Shown here piece by piece: positions 44,901-56,035 of a stretch of 64,000 nucleotides of DNA. The first letter of the stretch is position 1. Each line of letters starts with the position of its first letter. The DNA is from Heligmosomoides polygyrus polygyrus (Eukaryota; Nematoda; Chromadorea; Rhabditida; Heligmosomidae). The stretch is from the NCBI GenBank assembly GCA_947396885.1, contig OX377202.1, positions 32,727,407 through 32,791,406 of the forward strand, in the 5' to 3' direction. Made by a program: the position numbers and the translations under genes. The notes below the pieces were generated by a model. The model did not search any database. It was given only the letters and a program-made list of their open reading frames with translations, and was not told the origin of the DNA.

Positions 44901-47900
44901 GCAATGCCTCTTTATTTCAAGCGAACGACTTCACGTTATTCATCTCCTTTGGCTCAGCAGAGGAGTTCTGCGGTGGAGAACCAAGGATTCAGCCGATTAA
45001 ACAGAACTGGAGACGAAATTTCAGGTCTGTTGTTGTTCTGCGATGGTTGGATTAGTATTCACAAGAAATTTCCTGCAAGCTTCAAGTGGCTGTTACAGAG
45101 ATTATGAGCAGTTATTCGATACTTTGCCGCGATCAAAACTCCAGCACCAGGCGGGACTCGAGTGACTCTAACTATTTTTATCAAGAACTACAGCTTAGCT
45201 GGTTTCGTGGTGATATCAGCGGCCTGATCTGGGATCTGGAAATAGCCGGAAGAACCGCCAGCTGGTGCGTGCTAACGGGCTTTGTGGTGTGTACCTGGTT
45301 GTTTGATGCACCAGCCGCCTATTGTGTTTGGCGCCGGACGCTGTAGGACTGCTTCACCGTACAAGATTGCATGTGATATCAAAATGTGGGCAAGAGGAGC
45401 GCAGTCAGGGGAGGTGCTGGGTGTCGCTTGCACCACCAGGGTCTAAGTTCGGGTTTTTCGCCCAGGCTAGGCAGGCTTTCCATTCTTCCTGAGTCAGGAG
45501 TTGGTTCTACACCTGTCCGAGAAGAATAAAACACTTGTTCATTAGTTAGTCACTACAAGTCATTATATAGGCCATTTAAATTGCCTCCACGACATCCTGT
45601 AGAGGTAGAATGAGTGGCGCGTCCCAAAGGAGATTGATTAACGCTGTCCCTTGTCTTTTATCTTTGTCAGCAGCCGCCTCATGAGAGATCTGATTCGTCC
45701 CACGAGGTGTGGATGCTGCGTTCGACCAAACAGTGGCGGTGATGTAGTGACGTAGCATCCTGTCCGGTGTGCTGGCTCGAGTTCTGCCTGGCGCAGGAGT
45801 TTTGATCGCAACAAAGAAGCGTTTTTATTGAATTAGTAGTTGAAAAGGAATTCGAAGCGACAAATATGTGGGAGGGTTGGGGCGGCTTCTACCCTCGTCT
45901 AAGAGCCTAGTGCCTACTTTACGAAATTCTGAGACGCAGACACTTCTGCCCACACTAGAGCTAAGAACACCACTCGATCCAAAGATACAGTGTGGAGGCT
46001 AAATAGTGGAATCTTTGGAAAAGTCGGAAGGTAAATAGAGAGGGCAATCAGTAGAGTGAAAGAGACATAGAAAGCCGGAGGGACATGGGCGGATGGGCGA
46101 AGAGATATGAAGTGCATAGTTACTAGGGGTGTGCGTAAATGAGATCAGAAATTCCGGAAATTGTAAATCGTAATTACGAAAAAACCCCTAAATCGTAAGT
46201 CGTAAGAGTTACTTGACATGTGCAGTATAACTGAATTTTCGCACGTTTTTCTGCTAATGTTAATGCAGAATGATCCAGTATTTGTTTATCTTTTGTATTA
46301 TTTTAAGCCCAAGTTGGGCAGTTTCCTTCCTTTTCTACTTCCACTTTTCCTTCTGGTCAGGCAGGGGCGAGGCATCGCGTGCTGAGTGCAATGCATGGCG
46401 CAACTCTATGACGCATCGAAAGCTCATAGATTTTCTATTGCTCGTCGGGGGATACCTGCAACAACATTTTCAATCATTTTTCAAGATTAAACAAAGCTTG
46501 TTATGGTCTAGCTCAGTACCAGTTACGGTCGGGCTTATGGTCCGAACATTCTAGAACATGATGTCATACATTCTAGAATATTCTAGAATATAATCTTAGT
46601 GTATAACAGAAGTGGTCTCGACTTGAGTGGCCCAAGATCTCCGTGACTCGGGTCGGTGGTCGTCACGACTGGGCACCGTTCAATCTCTCCTCTTTCGTAT
46701 CAAGAAGTTTCTGGGGAACATGGACACGGGAGATGAGGTCAGCGTCTTCTACGTCAACCGTACCAGGAAGGCCCTCAAGGAACCCCTCTGACTTCCGAAG
46801 CAGTCAAAGCCCGAACTCCATCAGAAGAATGTAATGCTGTGCTGTTGGAGTGACTCACAGGGATTGCTCTACCAGTTCTTTGAAACCTACACCCTGGCGA
46901 CTGCGAACACTTGCGCTGTCCAACTGCAAACCTTGACCACGCAGCAGAAACGACCATGACAGAAGAATGATTTTTTTTTACGACAATGCTCGGCGACATG
47001 TAGCGAATATGTCTCGCTAAAAGTTTCAGTAAAGTTGAACTCGAAACGACTTTGTCATGGTGCTACATCAGAATATCAAAAAAAAAAAAAAACGACGCTA
47101 AAACGAAGTGGGAATGAGCTACTAGAGAAAGGAGAGTGGGTAGATCTGACTAACCTGACTTTTTCGTTGTTATGTTTGAGTGGTGGGCGGACAAATATGA
47201 ATGGAACACCCGTGATGGTGCGATATAGAAAAAGCCATGAGATGTCACAACGTATCCAAATTTCAATTTTCTCCAATTGATTTGAAGCGAATTATGGCTA
47301 AACGTGCGTGCGCTGCAAACTTTTAGATGTCACTGTATGATATTATCTCTTCATGTAGAAAAAGCAGTGAGAGGGTCTGGAAAGTCTTCAGAAAACCCAG
47401 AGACGGAGGATAGAGGGAGAAGACACAGTGTATCAGTTCCCTCTCACCTTTCGTTCCTTTCAGCGTCGTCCGACATCTCATCGCGGCGTTTTCCGTCCAA
47501 GACCAATACTCTCGGTGCTGTCTCTGTGAACTCTGAAGAGACTGCAAAAACTACCTCAGACGAAATGGAAGAGCCTGTAGGAGGGCCCGAACTGGTAAGT
47601 GGATTTAACGGCGGTTAACAGCAGCTCCACCTCTGCGCTTGCTCTCCCATATCGCTTTCCATTTCTGATATGTGTTCAGAGTCACAGATTCGAGTAGTTG
47701 CCAGAGTGATCAGACTCTGAGCACTAGTACGTTAACTAAAATAGATTAGTCGCTGGAGGCTCGTCTGCGTGGCCGGAGGGTGATCTTCATGAACTCTCAA
47801 GGTGGGCTGGAGCACGAACTACCACAGCTATACATTCTCTCTGTACACTGGATCCGATCGAAAACGTTCTGATAATTGGATGACTCGGATAAGCGCGATT

Positions 47901-50900
47901 TTGAGGGTCTCGAATGCTTATATGGGTTGGATCGAGATATCCGAATCCGGAAATGGTTCATTCGGATCTAATGGATACTACTTACAAATAGGTTTTGATT
48001 AATGACGACACATTCAGCTGACGTGCACATCGAATCGAGGTTCTTGGTTCTGGTATCATTCGGGCTAAACATATTGGGTTGATCGAAAAGCCTTGCAACA
48101 CTATACGCTACTGCCTGTTAAATTTGTTAAAGCTGTTACATTATTGATCTTGTGTGGTGACGTCACAGTACATGGTCGAAGCTTCCTCAAGCATGCTATG
48201 TAAGGCCTCGTCGAGTAGGAATACAGCAACAATGTCAACGATAAGCAGCAGCATCCTACGACCTATCGTCTACCACGAATTTCTGCAAGGCCATTCCGCA
48301 AGGACTGCAGCCTCCGACATCTGCGCTGCATTCAAGGAGGAATTCATTCACTATTCCACAGTGGCCCGTTGATATCAGCGCTTCGAGGCTGAAAATGTCT
48401 CTCTCGAAGATCGACCTCGTTCCGGACACCCCTCTGTTATGGAAGAAGACAGCTTGTGCGAAGTCTTCAAGGTGAAGCCAAATTCAGACACTTGCAAATT
48501 GGCGGCGACCATTGGTTGTACGCAAAGCACCGTCGTGAGGCAGTTGGAGATCCTTGGGTACCTCGAAGTTTTGTCGTTTTGGGTACCACATGAGCTGCGG
48601 GACTTTGACGAGGCATGCCGAATCAGTGTTGCTGAGCCGCTGCTTCTTCGCCTGCACAGAAAGGACTTTCTGAAGGACACTGTTACTGATGTTGAAAGCT
48701 GGGCTCTTTGTGTTAACCACACTGCAAGAGCCAATGGCTCCCACGCCGAGAACCGGCTCCAAGACAACCGAAACGAGGACACCACGAAAAGAAGGTTCTT
48801 CTGTGTTGCTGGTGGGTCTCACCAGGATACTATCTCAACGGTAGGTCGGAACGGCGCAAGTGTTGTATATGGGCAGAACCGCCTCTCCTTGGGAAGTAAC
48901 AAACTGCAGGTATCTCGACCCCAATACAACTCTGCGCAGAGTTAGGGGCGACGGAAGTCGCCTGTTGGCGCCCTGTTGATACACGTGCTCCACAGCTGAC
49001 GGGCGCGCGCGGGATGAGGGCTGGTATCGCGGATTAGCGCAGTGCACAGGTGGCGTAGTAGGGAAGAGCTCGGGGTCATGATCGTGGGGTCAGGGGTTTG
49101 GATCCCGCGAACTGCGTTTGTTTTGCACTTTTGCAAAATCCATGTTTATCATATAGGTAATCCACCTAGGGTATTATAGTGTGTTATAGAGCATGTTTAC
49201 ATATACTACATATATCACGCATACCGTTAACAAGGGTGGTCCAGGCAGGGTTACCGATTTCGCTGAAACTTTGTCTAGGGGGGTTATTTGGGGTGCTGGT
49301 CACGAATCTGATATCCATTATTCACGATTCGGCTGGATAATATAAATACAGGAAGGCACAGGATTACATTCCTAAATTTTCTGCCGGTGACGGCAGGTAG
49401 AGAAAGAATCGTGAAAAATGGATGTCAGATTCGTGATCAGCACTCCAAATATCCTCCCTAGACGAAGTTTCAGCGAAATCGGTGACCCTGCCTGGACCAC
49501 TCTTGTTAACGGTATGGGTGGCCTCCGACCGAATCGTGAAAAACGGATGTCAGATTCGTGATCAGCACCCCAATTAAACCCTCAGACGAAGTTTCAACAA
49601 AATTTTTTTTGACTGAAGTCTTGTTGGTGGAGTCGGAACTTTTAACTAGTGCCACAAAATATCTATCGTTACATAACTACAGCTTCACACAAAATAGGCC
49701 TAAAATAAGTGACACAGAAGTGAACATTTTAGCTAATCTGTAGTTTAAAGCATATGTTATATGTAAACATCCTCTATAACACACTATAATACCCCTAGGT
49801 GGATTACCTATATGATAAACATGGATTTTGCAAAAGTGCAAAACAAACGCAGTCCGCGGGATCCAAACCCCTGAGCCCACGATCACGAGCCCGAGCTCTT
49901 CCCTACTACGCCACCTGTGCACTGCGCTAATCCGCGATACCAGCCCTCATCCCGCGCGCGCCCGTCAGCTGTGGAGCACGTGTATCAACAGGGCGCCAAC
50001 ACGCGACTTCCGTCGCCCCTAACTCTGCGCAGAGTTGTATTGGGGTCGAGATAACTGCAGTTTGTTACTTCCCAGGGAGAGGCGGTTCTGCCCATATACA
50101 ACACTTGCGCCGTTCCGACCTACCGTTGAGATAGTATCCTGGTCAGACGGCATGCTTCACTGGGAGTTGCTGGATGGTGAGACCACAGTCACAGCATCTG
50201 TCTACGCTACCCACCTCCTGAGCTTGGCCGACAACATGCACAAAAACGTCCAGAACGGGAAAATGTCTACCTGCTGCACTACAACGCGCGTCCTCATGTC
50301 GGAGAAGTGAGTCGCGAGAAAAACCAGGGGTTAGGCTGGGAAGCTTTGCCCCATCCACCGTACTCCTCAGACCTCGCTCCTTCTGACTACCACCTGTTCA
50401 GAGCTCTGAAGCAGCATCTTTGAGGTAGAGAGTTCGATGATCGACGTCAACTGGAAATGGAGGTTTCTGAATTCTTTTCCTCGCAGCTCTCGGAATTCTT
50501 GCGGAAAAGAATTGAAAGGCTGGCCGAAAGATGGTACAGGATCTTAGACTTGGATGGGGAATATATCGTCGACCGAGTTCTTGCATATTGTATTATATGA
50601 TATTATATTATATTGTATTGTATTGTGCTAGTGTTGCAAGACTTTTCGATCAACCTAATAATTTCCCATCCCTCCAGAGTCGATAAACTGCTACCAGACT
50701 TGTCTGTGAAGGGTAAAGCACTGAGTTGTTCATCGGCTTGCCATGTCATTGTATAGGTCAAATTTGTATTCGCACTGCCTTTGATATCCCGTCGAGGTCG
50801 AACGTGGCGCATCCCAAACAGGGAGCGAATACCGCGGTCTGTTATCCTTTTATTGGGCTGGTCATGCCTGTTAGTCCTCGCTTGCTCCAACCAGAACTAG

Positions 50901-53900
50901 TTTTGACCACGATGACGTCTGTATTTTGTTGCCAAAAGATTTTGCTCTCTACCCGCCAAGAAATGAGCCTTAAAGCAGAAAATGTCGATGCGCGTTTGTT
51001 GACCACTTTAGTCCCATGCTTGCTTAATTTTCCTCGAAGGTCTGAAAAACTGGCAGGCTGTCGCATCAGCTGAGCAGCTGTCACGCCCAATTTGAGGGCT
51101 ATAAAGAATGACACATGAACTCGAACACAGCGGACAGTGCAGCATGTTTCCATCCTTTGGTTGAGGACTTCGGATCGTAGGGTTTGAGCGGCATGTAAGG
51201 TGTTTTGTCAGCTGACGGAGGGCTTTTAGCGGGTTTTAGCTACTAGGCGGTTTTCGCTCAGCATCTGCTTATTTCTCAGGGATAGTTGAACAGTCTGCGT
51301 TGATATTCAGCCCAGCGTCCCTTTTCCTTGTTGCAGTCACGTTCTCCGCAGAAAAGGAGAGTCTCGTTCTGAAGCACCTCTGTTAAAGAGTGGTTCAAAC
51401 GAAGTGGAGGAGAAATCTCACGGGAACGGCCTACACTGGCTATCCGTATAAGCTTTCTAGTCGTCATTCTCCGCTGTCGAAGCTTGGCATTTGTTTTTAT
51501 GAAATCCCTCCGCAGTGCAGGTTTTTTCTTTTTCAGAAAGATATATTGAAGTTGGTGTCGACGGGTAAGCGTTACGACGTTGGAGACGACGAGGAGGACG
51601 CCGAGGACGAGAAAGGTCTCGAGATTGAGCGAGTGGTGGCAAAACTGGTGAGAGTTTTATGTAGTGTTTGAAGGCAGAAAATAATGAGACCTAGCGTGTG
51701 TGCATAGTTTCCAGAATTTCTTGGTAAAATCGAGAAGGTTCTATGAAAATTGGACATATGTATACCATTTTCACGTCGAATTGTGTACTTTTCAAGTCAA
51801 ATTGGACACTCTTCTAAGCAAGTCTAATGCTTTTGAAATCAAACCAAACATCCTTCAAATTAAAACGAGCTCGAGCTCAAAGGAAGACACCGCGCCATGC
51901 ACTCTACTAGCCCGATGCGATTTTTACTTCATCGAGAGTGTAAGTACTGCTTAGTTGAAACAACGATCTGGGGCTATGTGTGTTCTTTATAATTCCTTTA
52001 TTTTATCGCTTACAAGTGTGGAAGTCCACGCAAACAGAATTTGTGGTATCAGTCGAATAAAAATCGCGACATCAAGGACGAATGCATGGCGCAGTCTCTT
52101 TTCTAATATGCTGGAAAACTCCTCCTTCCTTTGAACCACTGCCTTTCATTCAAAAATAATTGTTGCAAATTTTTAAGCAGTGTCGTAGCTTATCTCGGAG
52201 GTGAATTAAAGATTTTTAAAAGTAACTCATACTGAACTATTCTCAGTCAAAAATTACTCGAACAGTCTAGGAGAGTCTCTAGTTCAATTTTGAGAACGCT
52301 TGTTTTAATTTGAACGATTCTTAGTGCCACTTCAATAGCGTTAACCTTGTTCAGAATGGTGTCCAATTTGACGTGCAAACGGTATGCATATATCGCTCGG
52401 AGCAGAAATGATGTCGTTGTTCCAAACACCATCTTGACACTGTCTCATCAACCACAGGCTACTCATTTGTCTTTCGAATTTCGTATGAGTTCTCAAATAC
52501 ATGTGCCATCTTGCACACCATTTTTGAAATGTATTCTCTGGTTTCGGCAGGTTGATTCCTGATTGCCGTGGCCCTTACTTTTCAACAGATTTCATTCCCT
52601 AGGTACCATAACAGTATGTAACAAAAACATCTTTGAACGGTATTTTGGAGCGTAATCACCACCAATCTCATCCAGTGCCTGTCGTCTTTTTGATAAATGC
52701 TCGGTTCTACGAGCAAAGGAGTCGTGGTTCATGTACGCGATCCGTCGGCATTTTTTTGCTTTTCCATCGGCGCTTCGGGGGTGAGCACAACAGATGTGGA
52801 AGCAGATCCCAAGTACTTGCCTTCAGTGAGTTCGGTGACACCGCCCACCCTATGGACGCGCATCATGATGGTGTAGGACGACATGGTTCCGTCTTCGAAC
52901 CTTCCTCGAATTGGTGAAGCATACCATGACGAACATGGAGAAGGGAATGTTTATTGTGGAGAAAATAAATAGACAAAACCTTTTTTTATAAAAAAGGGAC
53001 GAAGAAGCTCGATTGATTGAGCATCTCCACAACAATACATTATGTTTCCTAATAAAATCCATCTCTCTGCCACTGTATGATTGGGTTAGTCCGTAATTTA
53101 CGATTAGATACTGTATTGGAGCTACGGCTTATGCCAGCCAGTTGCTCTCTTGAGGAGCATCATAAGCCGCTGTCATTGGATAGGTAATCCATTAAAAACT
53201 CGAGAAATGCTGACAGGTTCACCTCCACGTCAGCAGCGCTGGAGCCGTATTTGATAGTTCAACGAAACCAACGAGTACTATCGAGTGTTCCCAAAAAAGC
53301 TTCTGAAGGGTTCCGAGCTGTGAAATCTAAACTTGCGGAAAGGCATCAACTTTTCATGTACTTCCAATGAATGGAAGTAAGGGAGGGGCCGGTCCTTCAA
53401 ATAAAACTTCAAAAGAGTAGCTCTGGCCAAACCAATTTAGTACCGCGGAAGGCCTTTGAAGTGTCTCGCCATCCCGTCTCATCAGAACGACACAGCTATC
53501 CTCGAGTGACTGGTAGTCTGCTTGAAAAAGATGCGGGAAGCCTTATGTTTTCACATGCGATTGCATATGGCGTGCATCTGCATTCGGCAGAAGGCTAGTC
53601 TCAGAATTAAGCTTCCGCTAGAACTGAGTACGATGCCGACCATAGCAACTTAAATTCTCCGAAAACCTTAACTGTGGTTGTCTAGCGAATAAAACTACCG
53701 AGAGTTGCGCTTATCCTGCATGGAAAACAGCAGTCTCCACAGTGCAGCATCCCTCGCGAATTGGGCAAGTGCAAGACGCATCGCTAGGCTTGTCGCCGCA
53801 CTTGTACGCCATATGAAACAAGGGAGACAGACGAAGGTAGCGAATCAGCATATGGCCCCGAACTGCTTGTTATGTCTGCTTAGCAGAGAAGTTGTGCTGC

Positions 53901-55103
53901 TGCTCCCGAGAGCGAAGTGGCGCTGTAAGTTCCATAGCTGCGCGAATGTCTCGTTCTTAATCGGGAATGCGATTCGTGTGCTCGCCTCTCTGCCACTATA
54001 GATTTGGTGGACTTATCAAAATTGGTTTTCTTTCGCCATTCTTTGCAGTATTTCATAGTTCGAATTTGTTATCTAGCAGAAGAGGAACCTTTTGGAACGA
54101 AATTGAAGTCCTTTGGCATTGACTTCCAAGCGACTCTGCATCGTGGTTTCATAAATCATTTTGGTTAGCTCATTATTTCAAGAAGGCGTGTTCAATAGCC
54201 CAGTTAGCCAAATATACTGCAGTGTGACGCAGCGGAAGGTGAATGTGCATCAAAAACATCAGCGTCTTAGATTGGACACTCATATCTCTTGGATCGTCTT
54301 TTAACGTTTTCTATAAATTTTGATGCTCCTCTGAAGCGAACATGTGGAGTCCTGAGCAAAAGGTGGGAGGAGATCATCGAAAGAGACCTCGCCAAAGTTG
54401 GGCTAGTGGTAGGTACTCTGTGGTAGAGCTAATGTCCAAAGCTATTGCGAAAAAGAACGCCATGGATAAGATCAAGATTTTTTTTACAAAATTATGGTAC
54501 CTCAGTACAGAGGCCACCCTTCTCGCCCGCATCGCTTAGAAGTGTCCAATTTCACGTGAAAATGGTGCTCATAACTGGCAATATTCGGAATTATATTCTG
54601 AATTATTTAACGACTATCCGTAAATATTCAGAAACTATTAGACGATTGTTGAATAGTGCAAGTTTCGTAAAATGAACTTCATCATGACTCCAAACATTCT
54701 CCAACAACCACTGCTCACCTCTTTCATGCATTTGGTGAGCAATACATAGCTATTTACTATTATATCAAAAGGATTTGGTTTTGGTTGCCTTCATCCCTGT
54801 CACGGTTGACAATTGCTTTCAGAGTGAGCTGGTGCACTATGCCGATATCGAGCGGCCTCGGCGACCTGCAGTCGCCAATGTTCCTAGACTCGATGTCTCC
54901 TCTTCGAACTCTGCCAATTTCAAGCGATTCAGGAAGGTGAGTCCGTTCTGGGGGTGCACCTCCGTCGGGGCGATGTGTGACAGCTCTGTTTTCAGGCGAG
55001 GCAGGGGCGGTTCAACGCCTCATTGTCGACCGCGAATCTCTCATGTGTCATCGGTGGCAACGACGACCTCGTCGACTTCCGTCAGCTCCCGCAAGCCATC
55101 TAG
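35334..55103 (+). CDS. nbs-1: Nibrin/NBS1-like subunit of the MRE11-RAD50 DNA-repair complex
   Basis: Seventeen exons join with consistent phases: 35334-35464, 35778-35969, 36020-36124, 36178-36269, 37324-37433, 38869-38909, 38969-39145, 39203-39361, 39423-39592, 39679-39718, 40452-40751, 41277-41395, 44900-45024, 47464-47594, 51537-51647, 54823-54936 and 54996-55103 (TAG). They encode about 740 residues (human nibrin 754). The first two give an FHA domain: DTVSIGRDKKKC, SRIHGSL and SSTYGTIVDGT, followed by LCLDISS as in nibrin. The last two give NFKRFRK then VIGGNDDLV, matching the vertebrate MRE11-binding patch NFKKFKK and IIGGSDLI. In known family members this protein brings MRE11-RAD50 and ATM to double-strand breaks. 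I see no BRCT repeats and the tail after IIGG is about 40 residues shorter than in human. The middle contains three duplicated exons and a basic NLS-like segment (NESKRPKVSRTKK). The assignment rests on order, motifs and length; a small first exon is missing. Confidence 0.8.
36270..37323 (+). other. Intron of the nibrin-like gene, no further gene
   Basis: A long open frame at 36640-36790 follows a TTTTCAG acceptor but does not match the phase of the preceding exon. Bases 36940-37200 are GC-rich with repeated GTACCTCCTG(A/T)CG words, possibly a repeat. Confidence 0.4.
38055..38130 (-). mobile_element. tRNA-like sequence or SINE head (minus strand)
   Basis: On the minus strand GTGGTCTAGTGGATAACGC is a strong pol III A-box (complement of 38097-38115). 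About 30 nt later GGGGTTCGACATCGGG fits a B-box (complement of 38061-38076). Acceptor arms do not pair and an anticodon arm is not convincing, so I read it as a tRNA pseudogene or SINE, in an intron of the nibrin-like gene. Confidence 0.5.
38165..38297 (-). pseudogene. RTE LINE 3' fragment
   Basis: The minus strand encodes the same ERYDALRV...ARD type of C-terminal sequence seen on the + strand at 19640-19760, including the dinucleotide context TTCGTG..AAAGCCCTGAACG. Short remnant. Confidence 0.55.
38969..39592 (+). repeat. Tandemly duplicated coding exons in the nibrin-like gene
   Basis: Exons 38969-39145, 39203-39361 and 39423-39592 each encode 53-59 residues with the same plan: a start near IF or VV, then (I/L)AEDT in the middle, a GD/AD.RSV or GSQSV stretch, and (C/S)IPDTC at the end. 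The first two are symmetric phase 0-0 exons. Introns between them are only 57 and 61 nt. The exon 36178-36269 also ends with LAEDTPL, so it may be an older member. Confidence 0.85.
41552..41719. mobile_element. Palindromic MITE, diverged relative of 17467-17646
   Basis: GGGGTCGGATTCATCAGCGACTTA at the left end, matched by the complement of TGTTGACGAATCCGGCCCC at the right (quoted in parts: GGATTCATCAGCGACT; GACGAATCCGGCCCC). Internal CACCATATCGCTTGATAAGC is shared with the other copy. Confidence 0.75.
42181..42911 (+). mobile_element. Tc1-like element, internally deleted and dead
   Basis: Ends CAGGGTGCGTAAAAAGTATT and its complement AATACTTTTTACGCACCCTG are flanked by TA at 42179-42180 and 42912-42913. 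Inside, RLVTKEVSNPNAS (HTH-like) and, after a jump, MNPLDYSFWAILENEICDT-type sequence are read, with TGG of the Trp codon changed to TAG. This is the end of a Tc1-type DDE transposase. 731 bp in total. Confidence 0.85.
42915..44010 (+). pseudogene. Degenerate mariner transposase
   Basis: Readable pieces are SAAETARNINAAFREDLPKE, DSRQTVRELGVDNSTIRCHL, CDEKWIVCD, VNRRG, YSPDLSPTNHHFFKHL-like sequence across frames, and RWQRCTDSNDYYF. The right end CAGACAACCTAA is followed by TA at 44011-44012. The left end is not clear and may have been disrupted by the adjoining Tc1-like element. Confidence 0.8.
44400..44540. mobile_element. MITE with TTATACTTCGGCGAC ends
   Basis: GCCTATGTTATACTTCGGCG at the left is matched by the complement of CGCCGAAGTATAAAATAGGGC at the right (core CGCCGAAGTATAAAATAGG). 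Arms are about 40 bp with imperfect GTCGCCGAC-type inner repeats. A partial copy lies at 44738-44785. Confidence 0.75.
46371..46600 (+). promoter_or_regulatory. Heat-shock-element cluster in an intron of the nibrin-like gene
   Basis: TTCTAGAA occurs three times, at 46549-46556, 46571-46578 and 46581-46588; the last two form TTCTAGAATATTCTAGAA, a perfect array of alternating TTC/GAA pentamers that fits HSF binding. In Caenorhabditis such arrays are known near Helitron ends. The upstream 150 bases may belong to such a repeat, but I cannot show Helitron termini here. Confidence 0.6.
46625..46990 (+). pseudogene. Mariner transposase fragment
   Basis: Strongly decayed pieces: TGDEVSVFYVNRTRKALKE-like sequence, then ECNAVLLE and FETYTLATANTCAVQLQ across shifted frames, then DNARRHVANM. 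It corresponds to the catalytic region only. Confidence 0.65.
48074..50658 (+). mobile_element. Mariner transposon interrupted by a fold-back element
   Basis: Ends TTGGGTTGATCGAAAAGCCT and the complement of AAGACTTTTCGATCAACCTAA (core TCGATCAACCTAA) are flanked by TA at 48072-48073 and 50659-50660. Without the insert at 48822-50142 and one duplication it is 1,261 bp, a normal mariner size. Readable parts: IVYHEFLQGHSARTAASDIC, DTCKLAATIGCTQSTVVRQL, HEKKVLLCCWWVS joined to DGMLHWELLDGETTVTAS, and PPYSSDLAPSDYHLFRALKQ. Several frameshifts make it inactive. Confidence 0.9.
48822..50142. mobile_element. Fold-back (long inverted repeat) element inside the mariner
   Basis: Ends CCAGGATACTATCTCAACGG and its complement begin arms of roughly 370 bp (48822-49195 and 49770-50142). 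The site is flanked by TCA at 48819-48821 and 50143-50145. Deleting the element and one TCA makes the mariner codons run straight from CWWVS into DGMLHW, so boundaries are exact. Each arm contains pol III-like boxes (GGTGGCGTAGTAGG and GGTTTGGATCC). The centre has another inverted pair (about 49222-49330 versus 49420-49515) and a partial direct repeat to 49600. No transposase. A 3-bp duplication would fit a PIF/Harbinger-type mobiliser but the ends do not prove it. Confidence 0.88.
51740..52400. repeat. Inverted repeat pair in a nibrin-like intron
   Basis: About 51745-51865 and the complement of about 52265-52395 share TATGTATACC/TATGCATACC, CACGTC.AATT, TTCAAATTAAAAC and similar words. Roughly 75% alike by eye. 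A weaker relative may occur near 54545. Non-coding. Confidence 0.5.
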
Positions 55104-55616
55104 ACCCCTTTCCCTGTGATTTTTTCCTGTCAAATACCCACCCGCTGTGTAGAGACAACCTGTGATGGCCGTATAAATCTGCGAATCAGTCGCCGAGCCG
55201 TGTAAGCAGGGCACCGAGGTGGCCGTGTGTGTGTGTGTGTGTGAGTGGGTGCGTGCGTGTGACGGCGTTCATTTAGCCGCAGCTTCCTTCATTAGTTCGT
55301 CGAGTGTGGCGGGGCTGTTTTCAGAGTCGCGCGGCTCGCCGTCCTTTCATTCGTCTAATGTGTCTTCTTGGGGAGAGTTCTTCTTCGGCTTTTCTTCTCT
55401 TCCCGGACGTCATTCGTTTCGAGCTCCACCACTGTTGCGGCCGCTCGCCCCTTGGGAGCATTCATAATGGCCTTCCGGTCGTCGTTCATCATGCTCTTTT
55501 CCGATCGGTGCTTCCCTCACCAGCGCCTTTTCCCGCGGCCTAGATTTACACGTGTATGAATGCTGCAGAAGAGCGGTGTCGAGAATCTCTTCTCGTGTTG
55601 TTCGTTCGTATCGTTT
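55104..55616. other. GC-rich spacer after the nibrin-like gene, with a GT run
   Basis: A (GT)n run lies at about 55222-55245. The stretch may be the promoter of the next gene. No other feature is supported. Confidence 0.4.
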
Positions 55617-55711
55617 ATGGGGAATAGTGTGGCGAAACATCTGAGGCGACAGCGACCGAGAGACTGTAGGAAGGATGTGTCACAGAACGGGTTATGCTCG
55701 CCAGTCGATGG
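55617..55711 (+). CDS. Possible first coding exon, N-myristoylation-type start (MGNS)
   Basis: ATG at 55617 opens MGNSVAKHLRRQRPRDCRKD, then VSQNGLCSPVDG, ending at a good donor (G/GTAAGTC) at 55712. MGNS is a typical N-myristoylation start, followed here by a basic run that would favour membrane contact. The frame is open upstream for about 20 more codons from an ATG at 55560, so the start is not certain. No downstream exon was tied to it. Confidence 0.35.
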
Positions 55712-56035
55712 GTAAGTCAGTGTTTAAACCTCTATAGAAAATCCGGGTACCAACTCACCGACCAAGAGCGGTGCAAGGCCGGTTAACCCAGGCGGAATCC
55801 GAATCGGAATGCATCCAATGAGAATTGGTGCTTCTTTCCACTTTGCTTCCTGTGCCCCTGATCAATAGATAGTCGGACACTAAGTGTCGTACGTTGTAAT
55901 CGTTCCGATATACAGTACTCACAAGAAAATACACGTAGATGAGTAAGAAGGTTTATAAGCGACGAGTAATTAGCAAAAGAACAACTATTCACAAATTACA
56001 TGGACCGAAATGGGAGTGCGGTCAAGAGCGTGGAA

